In this document: positions 40,615-51,188 of the stretch, one piece after another | Position numbering within the stretch: the stretch's first letter is position 1 | Layout of the letters: every line of letters begins with the position of its first letter | Assembly (NCBI RefSeq): GCF_026340675.1 | Contig: NZ_JAPEOX010000001.1 | Location: forward strand, 1,240,001 to 1,304,000 | Direction: 5' to 3' | Length of the DNA stretch: 64,000 nt | Source: Streptomyces sp. NBC_01264 | Lineage (GTDB): Bacteria; Actinomycetota; Actinomycetes; Streptomycetales; Streptomycetaceae | The notes under the pieces: model-generated | Database searches by the model: none | What the model saw: the letters and a program-made list of their open reading frames with translations, nothing else | What the model was told of the DNA's origin: nothing | Program-made: the position numbers and the translations under genes

Positions 40615-43610
40615 TGCGTACCAGCGAGGAGCTCTACCACCAGGTCCGCTGGGATCCCCGCTTCGACCCCGCCCGGTTCACGCTGGGCCTGCTCCAGCGC
40701 GGAGCCGCGCCGAAGCGGGTGCCCCTCCCGTCCTTCGTGCCCGGGGGCGACATCCCCTGGCACCGGGTGCTGTTCGTGGAGGCCGACGGCGAGCTGGTGT
40801 GGGACCGGGCGACGGGCGTCGACGTCATCGACAGCACCGCCGCCTTCCGCGCCCCGAGGCTGTTGCGGGCGCCGTTCTTCACCGCACGGACCGCGTACGC
40901 CTGGGACGCGTCCGGCGGCGGCGCGTGGCGGGCGGCGCCGGAGAGCGGCACGCCCCATGCCCAACACCCCTCTACTGTGCGGTTGTTGACGTGGAACACC
41001 CTCTGGGACCGGTACGACGCCCCGCGCATCGCCACCGAGCGGCGCAGGCCGCTGCTGCTGGCCGATCTGGCGGCGGCCGACGCCGATGTGATCGCGCTCC
41101 AGGAGGTGGAGAAGGACCTGCTCCGCATGCTCCTGTCCGAACCCTGGGTGCGGGCCGGGTACACGGTCGCCGCCGACCCGGGCGGCCGGGACGTGGCCGA
41201 GAGCGGGCTGCTGGTGCTGAGCCGGCTGCCGGTCCGGGAGGCGGGCGTTCACGTGCTGGGCCCGCACAAGGCGGTCGTCGCGGTGACCGTGGACACGGCG
41301 GGCGGACCGCTGGTGGTCGCCGCCACGCACCTGACGAGCGATCACACGGAGCGGGGCGAGGACCGACGTACCGTCGAACTGGCCCGCCTCGCTGAGGGGT
41401 TGATCGGCATCGAGGCGGCCGACGTGGCCCTACTCGGCGACTTCAACGACGGCCGGTCGGGCGCGGAGGGTCCGGCGGCGGTGCTGGGTCTGCGCGACGC
41501 CTGGACCGAGGCGCGCGGGCCGCTGGACGAGACCCCGACCTTCGACCCGATGGCCAACCCCCTGGCGGCGGTGGGCTCGTTGTCGGGCCGGGCATCGCGC
41601 CTTGACCGGATCCTCCTACGCTCAGCGGGGGTTCGTGTGGCGCGGGCCGCGCTGCGCGGCGACTCCCCTTCGGCGGACGGACTGTTCATCTCCGATCACT
41701 ACGGGGTCGAGGCCACGCTGGACCACGCCCCGGCGGCCGATGATGTCCCCGGGCACGCGGTCCTGGACGTCCGGGCCACCTCGCGGACGGCGGTGGCCTG
41801 GCTGCCGCCGGCGGACGAGGCGGTGGAGGCCGTGCGCCGCGCGCACGACCCGCAGGCGGAGCGCTGGCCCGCGCACGTGAACCTGCTCTTCGGCTTCGTA
41901 CCGGAGTCCTCCTTCGAGGCGGCACTGCCCCTACTGGCCGAAGCGGCCGCGGAATCGGCCGCGTTCACGGCGCGGCTGGAGGGCGTGTACGCCTTCGGCT
42001 CGACCCTGTGGCTGGATCCGGCCGCGGCCGGCGAAGCGCCGTGGCAGGAGCTGCGGCGGTCCCTGGCGGCGCGATTCCCGGGCTGCCGGGGCCGCGCCGA
42101 GGGGTTCACACCCCACCTGACACTGGGCCGCAGCCCCGATCCCGGCCGCGCGGAACGCGAGTTCACGACCCGCCTCGGCGGCGGCCGGTCCGCCCGCGTG
42201 GACTCCCTCGCCGTACTGTCCCGCCGCGGCGACGGCCCGATGCGGATCCGGGCGACGGTCCAACTCGGCACCGGCCGGATTCGGTGGACCCCGGAACCGC
42301 TCGGGGCGGCGGGGGAGGATGCGGATGCGACCGCCACGGCGAACGCCGTTGGGCCCGCCGCGCCGGACGGAACGACGCCGGCCCCGGGTGCCGTGGACAC
42401 CCCAAACACCACGGGCGATCCCGCCGCCCCGGCCGGGGCCGGGACTGAGGCCGGGGCCGGAGCCGAGGCCGTATCGACAGCGGACCGGATCGCGGCGGCC
42501 CTGTCGGAAGGGGTCGTGCACGTGGTCGGCTCGCGGCGGATGGGCTGCGCGCTGCCGGGCGCGGATCTGGACCTGGTGGCAGCGCTCCCCGGCCCGGTGG
42601 ACCTGTCGGAGGTGCGTGCGCGGATCGCCTCCGCGCTCCCTGAGGCGCACCGGCTCCGCGAGGTGAGCGGCGCCCGGGTGCCGGGGTTGCGGCTCCGGGT
42701 AACCGGGCTGGACGTGGACCTGGTGGTGGTCGGGACCGGCCAGGTGCCTCCCGACCGGGCTGCGGCCCGGCGCGCGGAGCTGGGTGAAGCCGCGGCGATG
42801 GCACTGAGCGCGGTGAGCGACGCCGAGGCGGTACGGGACTTCGTGGGCCCGGAGCACGCGGCATTCGCCCGGCTGACGCGGGAGGTCAAGGCCTGGGCCC
42901 GGTCCCGGGGACTGGACTCGGCGCCCTTCGGCGGCCTGCCCGGACTCGCCTGGTCCGTGCTGGCCGCGCACACGGTCCGCTCCGCCCCCGACCTCTCCCC
43001 CGGGCGCCTGCTGCGCACCTTCTTCGCCACCTGGGCCGCCTGGGACTGGCGCACTCCGGTGACCCTGCTCGCGGACCCCGGCCCCGATGACGACGGCGCG
43101 GCCGGCCAGGGCGGACCGGGGGGCACAGGTGCCATAGATGCGGTCACCGTCCTCACGCCCTCCGCGCCCGTCCGCACCTGTACCTCCCAAGTTGTCCTCG
43201 GGATGGCGGAGTTGCTCTCCCTGGATCTGTACGCCGCATGGGAGGCACTGGAGGCGGGCTCCGCGCGGGAGCTCACCTCCGCTCGCCCACCCCTGCACCG
43301 CAGGCACGCCGCGTGGGCGGTGGTCACCGTGACGGGGTCCCGGCCCGGCACCTTCGAGGAGAACCTGGGCCGCACGCGCGGACGGCTCCGTACCCTGCTC
43401 GGCGCCCTGGCCGAGGCCGGCTGCGCACAAGCGCACGCCTGGCCGCACCCCTTCGAGCGGACGGCGACACTGGCCCGCTACGCGATCGGCCTCGGCCCCA
43501 CGCCCCCGGACGCGCCCGCCCTGGCCCTCCTCACCGACCCGTGGTCGGTGCCCCTCCCCGGGACGGACGTGACCTGGGCCCCGTGCGGCGACGTCCCCGA
43601 CCTCCCCTAA
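40614..43610 (+). CDS. MJ1316-EEP-2H-poly(A)polymerase multidomain RNA end-processing protein
   Basis: The 998-residue protein has four modules. Residues 1-75 form an MJ1316/DUF504 domain, thought to recognise cyclic-phosphate RNA ends. About 120-370 is an endonuclease-exonuclease-phosphatase domain (TWNTLWD, ALQEVEK, LLGDFND, SDHYGV). About 385-560 is a 2H phosphoesterase with HVN at 421 and HLT at 501, for opening 2',3'-cyclic phosphates. After a 60-residue Ala/Gly/Pro/Thr linker comes a poly(A) polymerase of eukaryotic type (about 620-980): GSRRMGCALPGADLDL with D651/D653, third Asp in VTGLDVDL, and the central domain PGLAWSVLAAHTV with WDWRTPVTLL. GAGGAGG precedes the ATG. It is coupled to the ligase-kinase gene. 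Confidence 0.9.
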   Translation: MRTSEELYHQVRWDPRFDPARFTLGLLQRGAAPKRVPLPSFVPGGDIPWHRVLFVEADGELVWDRATGVDVIDSTAAFRAPRLLRAPFFTARTAYAWDASGGGAWRAAPESGTPHAQHPSTVRLLTWNTLWDRYDAPRIATERRRPLLLADLAAADADVIALQEVEKDLLRMLLSEPWVRAGYTVAADPGGRDVAESGLLVLSRLPVREAGVHVLGPHKAVVAVTVDTAGGPLVVAATHLTSDHTERGEDRRTVELARLAEGLIGIEAADVALLGDFNDGRSGAEGPAAVLGLRDAWTEARGPLDETPTFDPMANPLAAVGSLSGRASRLDRILLRSAGVRVARAALRGDSPSADGLFISDHYGVEATLDHAPAADDVPGHAVLDVRATSRTAVAWLPPADEAVEAVRRAHDPQAERWPAHVNLLFGFVPESSFEAALPLLAEAAAESAAFTARLEGVYAFGSTLWLDPAAAGEAPWQELRRSLAARFPGCRGRAEGFTPHLTLGRSPDPGRAEREFTTRLGGGRSARVDSLAVLSRRGDGPMRIRATVQLGTGRIRWTPEPLGAAGEDADATATANAVGPAAPDGTTPAPGAVDTPNTTGDPAAPAGAGTEAGAGAEAVSTADRIAAALSEGVVHVVGSRRMGCALPGADLDLVAALPGPVDLSEVRARIASALPEAHRLREVSGARVPGLRLRVTGLDVDLVVVGTGQVPPDRAAARRAELGEAAAMALSAVSDAEAVRDFVGPEHAAFARLTREVKAWARSRGLDSAPFGGLPGLAWSVLAAHTVRSAPDLSPGRLLRTFFATWAAWDWRTPVTLLADPGPDDDGAAGQGGPGGTGAIDAVTVLTPSAPVRTCTSQVVLGMAELLSLDLYAAWEALEAGSARELTSARPPLHRRHAAWAVVTVTGSRPGTFEENLGRTRGRLRTLLGALAEAGCAQAHAWPHPFERTATLARYAIGLGPTPPDAPALALLTDPWSVPLPGTDVTWAPCGDVPDLP

Positions 43611-43900
43611 CCACCCACCGACCGAACCCACCGGACCCACCACTCACCACGAGCCCGACTGGACCCGTGGTCCGCGACCCTCCCCGGGACGAACGCGACC
43701 GGGCCCCCTGCGGCGACGCCCCCTGACCACCCCTAACCACACCACCGACCGAGCCCACCGCCCACCGCGAGCCCGACCGGCCCCGTGGTCGGCGCCCCTC
43801 CCCGGAACGGACGTGACCCGGGCCCCCTGCGGCGACGCCCCCCCCCCTGACCATCCCACCGACCGGACCCACCGGGCTCACCGCCCACTACGGGCCCTGC
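43536..43900. repeat. Degenerate tandem triplication of the preceding gene's 3' end
   Basis: Units start at 43536, 43662 and 43780 (periods 126 and 118 bp). Each holds a version of GTGGTC-x-GCGCCCCTCCCCGG, then the GACGTGACC-type and TGCGGCGACG-type blocks, then a CCACC/CCGACC-rich spacer. The first unit encodes the C-terminus of the poly(A) polymerase protein (WSVPLPGTDVTWAPCGDVP) and its stop; the other two have lost the frame. Confidence 0.75.
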
Positions 43901-44500
43901 CCGATCGGCACGACACCCAAGGTCGTCCCTTTCGGATCTTGCCGACCGAGCCCGCGACGTCTGATCCCGTGCCTGGGCGCGCTGCCGGGGCGCACGCCCA
44001 CTGGGCGTACGTGGTCGGCTCGACAGCGCGGCCAGCCACGATGCCAGACGCCGTCGGCCCGGCAAGATCCGACAGAAACGGCCTCGGCCCGCCTCCGGTT
44101 CAGCTCGGGCGCGTGCGTCGGAGACCACCTCGACGATCCGCTCCCGCGGTGCCGGATCCGGCCCGCACTGCTCCATGGCCCTGCCGACGCCGGCCGGCAG
44201 GGCGGAGAACTCCGGCAGGCCCAGATCCCGGCAGACCGCTCCGGACTCCTACGCCCCGGCCGGCAGGGCCTGAATCTCCACGGTCGGGCCCTGAAGGGAC
44301 GCGTGCCCCCACCCCGGCCGCGGTGAGGGCCCGGGCTAACTCCTTCCCACCCTCCTGCTGTTCCACCACCAGGCGGAATCAGGCGACGAATGCCCCGGCG
44401 GGCCCAGCCCCGGCCGCCAACCGCGCGGCGCGGGCCGCCATCTCCTCCAGCCTGCACAGCATGACCGCCTCCCCGGCCGGAAAGTCGAGCCGGTCGGGCC
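43901..44500. pseudogene. Decayed coding DNA, no intact gene
   Basis: No open frame here shows family motifs from a credible start. On the minus strand, protein-like pieces appear in shifting frames, for example AVMLCRLEEMAARAARLA interrupted by a stop near 44380, then MEQCGPDPAPRERIVEVV. This pattern fits an old gene broken by frameshifts. The parent family is not recognised. Confidence 0.45.
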
Positions 44501-44522
44501 CCGCCGGGCCGAGGGGCGGCCC

Positions 44523-44921
44523 GCGCTCAGGGAGCGGTTCGCGCAGGTCGCCGCGGGCTCACCCGTGGAGCTGGCACCGGTCACCGCGGCCGTCCGGGCG
44601 ACCGACGGCCCGGAGGTGGTCGTCACCGAGTTCGACCACCACCTGCACCACCGGGTGACCGGGCAGACCTTCGAGGCCGCCAACATCCAGGTGCTGCGAG
44701 TACACGACGGCAGTACACGACGGGCGTACACGACGGGCGTACACGACGGCCTGATCGTCTCCAGCCGGGGCTTCCACCACCACCTCGCCCGCGCCCTGGC
44801 TGGCGGAGGCGCTGCCCGCCTGACGACAACTAACGAACACACGACACCGGCGCGCCAGCCATCGCGCCCCACCCTCCGAACACGGCGCAGGACTCTCGGC
44901 CGGAGCCCCGTCCCGCCGTAG
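44523..44921 (+). pseudogene. SnoaL/NTF2-like protein, C-terminal relic
   Basis: The frame reads LRERFAQVAAGSPVELAP, then EVVVTEFDHHLHHRVTG, FEAANIQVLRVHDG and GLIVSSRGFHHHLA, the second half of a SnoaL-like (NTF2-fold) protein. The first half is absent, so this is a truncated relic. It also has a 39-base in-frame insertion: four 13-base repeats at 44700-44751 split the VHDG-LIVSSR strand. A GTG at 44565 could still start a 118-residue product, but the fold would be incomplete. Confidence 0.6.
44700..44751. repeat. Four tandem 13-base repeats (GTACACGACGGGC)
   Basis: Copies start at 44700, 44713, 44726 and 44739 with only last-base changes. Three extra units add 39 bases, a multiple of three, so the surrounding frame is preserved. 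Slippage within the SnoaL-like relic is the likely origin. Confidence 0.8.
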
Positions 44922-45162
44922 CGGGCACGGCGGAACGGAGCGGTCAGGGCATCAGCCCGTAGCATCAGTAGAGTCGTGCAAAGTTTTTTCGTCAACACTT
45001 TTCACAAGGATTGAAGAAACTCCAAGTTCACAGCCCTGATGCGTGCTTGACACGTCATTGGATCTTCAGTTCATGAACGCTCAAACCCTTGACGGCCCAG
45101 GCGCCGGGCAGTTCACTCACGCTTCGATCCCCCCGGATCCACAACGTCAGGAGTAGCCCCGC
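44922..45162. promoter_or_regulatory. AT-rich promoter region of the secreted beta-helix protein gene
   Basis: This region is sharply richer in A/T than its surroundings. GTGCAAAG (44976-44983) and CTTTTCAC (44998-45005) form an imperfect inverted repeat. TTGACA at 45047-45052 is a perfect -35 hexamer, but no good -10 follows at 17 bases. It probably holds operator and promoter for the carbohydrate-related gene at 45163. Confidence 0.5.
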
Positions 45163-47364
<2,202 letters not shown>

Positions 47365-47430
47365 TCAACCCCTGACGCCCGGAAGTCGCGGGGCGGCCAC
47401 CGGCCGTCCCGCGCTTTCCGGGGCACGCGA

Positions 47431-47442
47431 GAGAGCGCTCTC
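47431..47442. promoter_or_regulatory. LacI-type operator-like palindrome upstream of the DUF1996 gene
   Basis: GAGAGCGCTCTC is a perfect 12-base palindrome with the CG-centred core GAGCGCTC that LacI-family sugar repressors such as CebR recognise in Streptomyces. It lies 52 bases before the DUF1996 ATG. A LacI gene at 52133-53185 is one candidate binder. Confidence 0.5.
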
Positions 47443-47493
47443 CCAACCCGGCGCCCCCTCCTCCCCCTCCCTCCAGAAGGAGCTGAACGAACG

Positions 47494-48567
47494 ATGCATC
47501 TCCGACCGCGGACCCTGTCCGCACTCCTGGTCTCGGCGGCCATCGCCGTGACCGCGGCCGCCGGACTCGGCGCCACGACGCTCACCGCGCAGGCCTCGCC
47601 CGACTCCGGCGCCGTCCACATGAACATGGACCACTCCGCCGTGGCGGCGGTCGCCGGGGGCGACGACCCCGACGGCGACGGCTACATCCCGGCCGTTCCG
47701 CAGGTCACGGGCGTGACCCCGTCCTGGAACAACCCGCCGGACCGGTACTTCCACGAGTTCCAGGCCAACTGTTCGGTCACCAAGACCGCGCCCGACGACC
47801 CGATCGTCTACGCGGGCCGCCCCGGCGCCTCCCACGACCACACCTTCATGGGCAACACCGGCACGGACGGCAACAGCACCACCGCTTCCCTGAGCGCCGG
47901 CAGTACGGCCTGCACCGCGCTCGGCGACCTGTCGGGCTACTGGATGCCGACGCTCCTCAACGGCAGCCAGAAGGTGCTGCCCACCGGCCCCCAGGTGATC
48001 TACTACAAGACCGGGGTCACCGACTACACGAGCGTGCGCCCCTTCCCCAAGGGACTGCGCTTCCTCGTCGGCAGCCCGACCCAGACCGCGGCCGAGTTCC
48101 GCGCCCACAAGGGCTGGGTCGAGGGCTGGGAGTGCGGCGAGAGCTTCAAGAACACCGAGTTCCCGGCCAACTGCCCCGCCGGAAGTCAGCTCAACATCCG
48201 CATGCAGTCGCCCAGCTGCTGGGACGGCAAGAACCTCGACGTCCCGGACCACAAGGCGCACATGGCCTACCCGGTGACCAAGCCGGGCAACAACGACAAC
48301 GTCTGCCCCGCCTCCCACCCGGTCGCGGTCCCGATGGTCGAGTTCAAGATGGCCTTCCCGGTCAGCGGTGACATGTCTCAAGTGAGGCTGTCCAGCGGGA
48401 CCGGCCACACCTTCCACTACGACTTCTTCAACGCGTGGGACGAGCGCACCCTGAACGCCATGGTCGAGCACTGCATCAAGGGTGGCCTGCAGTGCAACAA
48501 CCGCGGCTACGACCAGTTCCACCCGGAGGCCGGCACCGTGCTCGGCCCTGACGGCCGCCTCCCGTAG
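47494..48567 (+). CDS. Secreted DUF1996 protein
   Basis: This 357-residue protein has a signal peptide (hydrophobic core ALLVSAAIAVTAAAGLGA) and the DUF1996 domain: FHEFQANCSV, GRPGASHDHTFMGNT, YWMPTLLN, WECG, HKAHMAYPV and the C-terminal HYDFFNAWD. The domain is shared with fungal secreted proteins and its activity is unknown. Several Cys and conserved His suggest a disulfide-stabilised, possibly metal-binding wall or glycan enzyme. GAAGGAG precedes the ATG. A LacI-type palindrome in the promoter links it to carbon source. Confidence 0.88.
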   Translation: MHLRPRTLSALLVSAAIAVTAAAGLGATTLTAQASPDSGAVHMNMDHSAVAAVAGGDDPDGDGYIPAVPQVTGVTPSWNNPPDRYFHEFQANCSVTKTAPDDPIVYAGRPGASHDHTFMGNTGTDGNSTTASLSAGSTACTALGDLSGYWMPTLLNGSQKVLPTGPQVIYYKTGVTDYTSVRPFPKGLRFLVGSPTQTAAEFRAHKGWVEGWECGESFKNTEFPANCPAGSQLNIRMQSPSCWDGKNLDVPDHKAHMAYPVTKPGNNDNVCPASHPVAVPMVEFKMAFPVSGDMSQVRLSSGTGHTFHYDFFNAWDERTLNAMVEHCIKGGLQCNNRGYDQFHPEAGTVLGPDGRLP

Positions 48568-48681
48568 GCGCCCGCTCCCCCCGGAGACCGCCCACGGCAA
48601 GGCGTACGCCCCCCTCACACCCGCGCGCCGCCCGGACCGATCCGGGCGGCGCGCGGTCGTGCGCCCACAGGTTCCCGGGGC

Positions 48682-49623
48682 TCAGACCTCCAGGACGATC
48701 TTCCCGGCGGTGTGCCCCTCCTGGCTGAGCGCGAAGGCGGCCGCCAGCTCCGTGAGCGGGAAGGTCTCGGCGACGTTGACGGTGAGCTGCCCCGCGTCGG
48801 CCAGCCGGCCCAGCTCGGCGAGGTCCTCGCCGACGGGCCGTACCCACATCCACTGGCCGCCGGAGCCGAGCACGGTGTGGTCGGCGATGGAGGCGTGCCG
48901 ACCGCCCTCGGCCAGTACCGCCAGCGTGGTATCGAGGACTCCCCCGACGAAGTCGGCGACCACGGTGACCCCGTCGGGCGCCAGCTCCCGGACCCGTCCG
49001 GCGAGCCCGTCCCCGTACTCCACGGGTTCGCAGCCCAGCTCGCGCAGCCGGTCGTGGTTGCGGGCCGAGGCGGTGCCGATGACACGGGCCCCGAGCGCGC
49101 GGGCGATCTGCACGCCCATGGAGCCGACGCCGCCCGCGGCTCCGTGCACGAGGACGGTGTCCTCCTTGCCGGTGTCCAGGCGCGTGAGCAGCTGGTACGC
49201 GGTGAGGCCGGCCAGCGGCAGCCCCGCGGCCTGCTGCCAGGTCAGGGAGGCGGGCTTGCGCGCGAGGGCCCGTACGGGCACGGTGACGAACTCGGCGAAG
49301 GTGCCGCCGTGGACGTAGTCCTTGCGGGCGTAGGCGATGACCTCGTCGCTCGCGGTGAACTCGGGCGTGTCGATGCCCGCGTACTCGACGGTCCCGGCCA
49401 CGTCCCAGCCGGGGACGACGGGGTACACGACGTCCATCAGGCCGTCGAGCCCGCCGGCCATGATCTTCCAGTCGACGGGGTTGACGGAGGCGCACCGCAC
49501 CCGGACGAGGACCTCGCCGGGTCCGACCTTGGGCACCGGAATCCGGGTCTCGGAGAGCACCTCCACTCCGCCGTACGTGTCGTACGTCATGGCCCGCATG
49601 GTGCCCTCTTGGTCCTCGGACAT
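48682..49623 (-). CDS. NADP-dependent zinc-independent quinone oxidoreductase (MDR family)
   Basis: This 313-residue member of the medium-chain reductase superfamily, quinone oxidoreductase branch, has RCASVNPVDWKI, PVVPGWDVAGTVE, the cofactor loop HGAAGGVGSMGVQIARALGA (A-A-x-G-x-G) and a C-terminal GKIVLEV. Catalytic zinc ligands are absent. It reduces quinones or enones with NADPH. The ATG at 49623 follows GAGAAGG; an ATG at 49599 after GAGGGC is also plausible. It is divergent from the ROK gene. Confidence 0.92.
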   Translation of the reverse strand: MSEDQEGTMRAMTYDTYGGVEVLSETRIPVPKVGPGEVLVRVRCASVNPVDWKIMAGGLDGLMDVVYPVVPGWDVAGTVEYAGIDTPEFTASDEVIAYARKDYVHGGTFAEFVTVPVRALARKPASLTWQQAAGLPLAGLTAYQLLTRLDTGKEDTVLVHGAAGGVGSMGVQIARALGARVIGTASARNHDRLRELGCEPVEYGDGLAGRVRELAPDGVTVVADFVGGVLDTTLAVLAEGGRHASIADHTVLGSGGQWMWVRPVGEDLAELGRLADAGQLTVNVAETFPLTELAAAFALSQEGHTAGKIVLEV

Positions 49624-49820
49624 ACCTTCTCGCCTCTCCGTGAGCCGTTCGCCTGCCCCCGCCCCCATCCCACCACGAAGAGCCGCGTCCGGCTGGGGAG
49701 GAGGAGCGGGCGCGGCGCGGCGGGAATTAATTCACGATGTGAGGTAAGTCGGGGCAAAGGGTCGCACCGAGGGGTCGCGCAAGGGTATGTTGCGATCGGT
49801 GTCAGGGCGGAAGGAGCCAC

Positions 49821-51140
49821 ATGACGACGGGGCGCGGTGGACGTACGGTGCGGGACCTGCGAAGGGGCAACCGCAGCGCCGTGCTGCAGCAGTTGTACTT
49901 CGGCGCGCCCATGAGCCGGCAGGAGCTGGGCCCCGCGACCGGGCTGAGTTCGGGATCCGTCAGCAACGTGGTCGGTGAACTCGTCGCGGACGGACTGCTG
50001 GAGGAGGCGGGCGTCGTCGACTCGGACGGAGGCCGCCCGCGTACGCTATTGCGCGTGGCGCCCGGCAGCGCGCACATGATCGGCGTCGACGTCGGTGAAA
50101 CCCGGGTCAGGGTCGAGCTGTTCGACCTCACCCTGACCGAATTGGCCCGCACGGAACTCTCGTTGAAGCCGCGCGGCTGCTACGACGTCGGCCCGATCGT
50201 CGACCACGTACGGACCGGGATCGCCACGGTCCTGGAGCGGGCCGGGGTCGGGACGGACCGGCTCCTGGGGGTGGGCGTCGGCGTACCCGGCATCGTCGAC
50301 CGCGACGCGCCGGGCGGGACCGTCGTGCACGGGCAGACCATCGGCTGGGACGCGGTCCCGCTGGAGGCGCTGCTGCGGGCGACCGGAGCCGTACCGCCCG
50401 AGGTCCCGTACCTCATCGACAACGGGGCCCGCACGCTCGGGCAGGCGGAGATGTGGTTCGGCGCGGGTCGCGGGGCCCGGGACGCGGTGGTCGTGCTCTT
50501 CGGTTCCGGCATCGGAGCGAGCCTGATCACCGACGGCTCCCCGGACGGCGCCGGCACGGAGGGCGCGCCTCTGGAGTGGGGCCACCTCACGGTCCAGGTC
50601 CGCGGACGGCGCTGCCGCTGCGGGGCGCTGGGCTGCCTGGAGGCGTACACGGGAGCGGAGTCGCTCCTGGCGCGGTGGGCGGAGCGGGGCGGCGGCGGGG
50701 AGGCGGTCGCCGGGGACGAGGAGGAGGCCCTGGCCGGGCTCCTGGCGGCGGCAGGCCGCGGGGACGCGACCGCGCTGGAGGTGCTCGACGAGACCGCGGA
50801 GTACCTGGGAGCGGGCCTGTCGGACCTGATCAATCTCTTCCAGCCCGAGCGGATCCTGATCGGCGGCTGGGCGGGCCTGATGCTGGGCCCGCACATCCTC
50901 CCGGCGGTACGGGAACACGCGACGCGCTACTCGCTGCGCCATCCCGCCGCCCGGGTCACCATCGACATGGGCTCGCTGGGCCCGGACGCGGTCACCGTGG
51001 GCGCGGCCACCCTCCCTCTCGCGGCCTTCTTCACCACGGGCGGCCGGCGCACACCGCCGGAACCCACGGCGGAGGCCCCGGGCTGGCAGACCTCCCTCCG
51101 GACCCGCGGCGGCTCGGCGGCGGCGGGGGCGCGTGGGTAG
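49821..51140 (+). CDS. ROK-family transcriptional regulator
   Basis: The 439-residue regulator has a winged helix-turn-helix at about residues 18-70 (MSRQELGPATGLSSGSVSNV) and a ROK sugar-binding domain (IGVDVGETRVRVEL, VGVPGIV). The zinc motif CRCGALGCLEAY is complete. In place of the kinase E-N-D motif it reads IDNGART, so the catalytic Asp appears to be Gly and the domain is a sensor, not a kinase. A Gly/Arg/Pro-rich tail follows. GGAAGGAG lies just before the ATG. The sugar ligand is unknown. Confidence 0.9.
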   Translation: MTTGRGGRTVRDLRRGNRSAVLQQLYFGAPMSRQELGPATGLSSGSVSNVVGELVADGLLEEAGVVDSDGGRPRTLLRVAPGSAHMIGVDVGETRVRVELFDLTLTELARTELSLKPRGCYDVGPIVDHVRTGIATVLERAGVGTDRLLGVGVGVPGIVDRDAPGGTVVHGQTIGWDAVPLEALLRATGAVPPEVPYLIDNGARTLGQAEMWFGAGRGARDAVVVLFGSGIGASLITDGSPDGAGTEGAPLEWGHLTVQVRGRRCRCGALGCLEAYTGAESLLARWAERGGGGEAVAGDEEEALAGLLAAAGRGDATALEVLDETAEYLGAGLSDLINLFQPERILIGGWAGLMLGPHILPAVREHATRYSLRHPAARVTIDMGSLGPDAVTVGAATLPLAAFFTTGGRRTPPEPTAEAPGWQTSLRTRGGSAAAGARG

Positions 51141-51188
51141 AGTGCCGGGGCCGGAGCCCGGGCCCGTTCCACCGAAGGAGAGCGGACG

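Noticed and set aside
43611..44460. Several short frames on both strands after the RNA-repair operon as real genes
   Set aside because: They cross the degenerate tandem repeats or switch frame between protein-like pieces, and none has a ribosome site with family motifs.
45047..45075. Standard sigma-70-type promoter from TTGACA
   Set aside because: The -35 is perfect but no TANNNT-like -10 occurs at 16-19 bases, so I did not list it as a promoter on its own.
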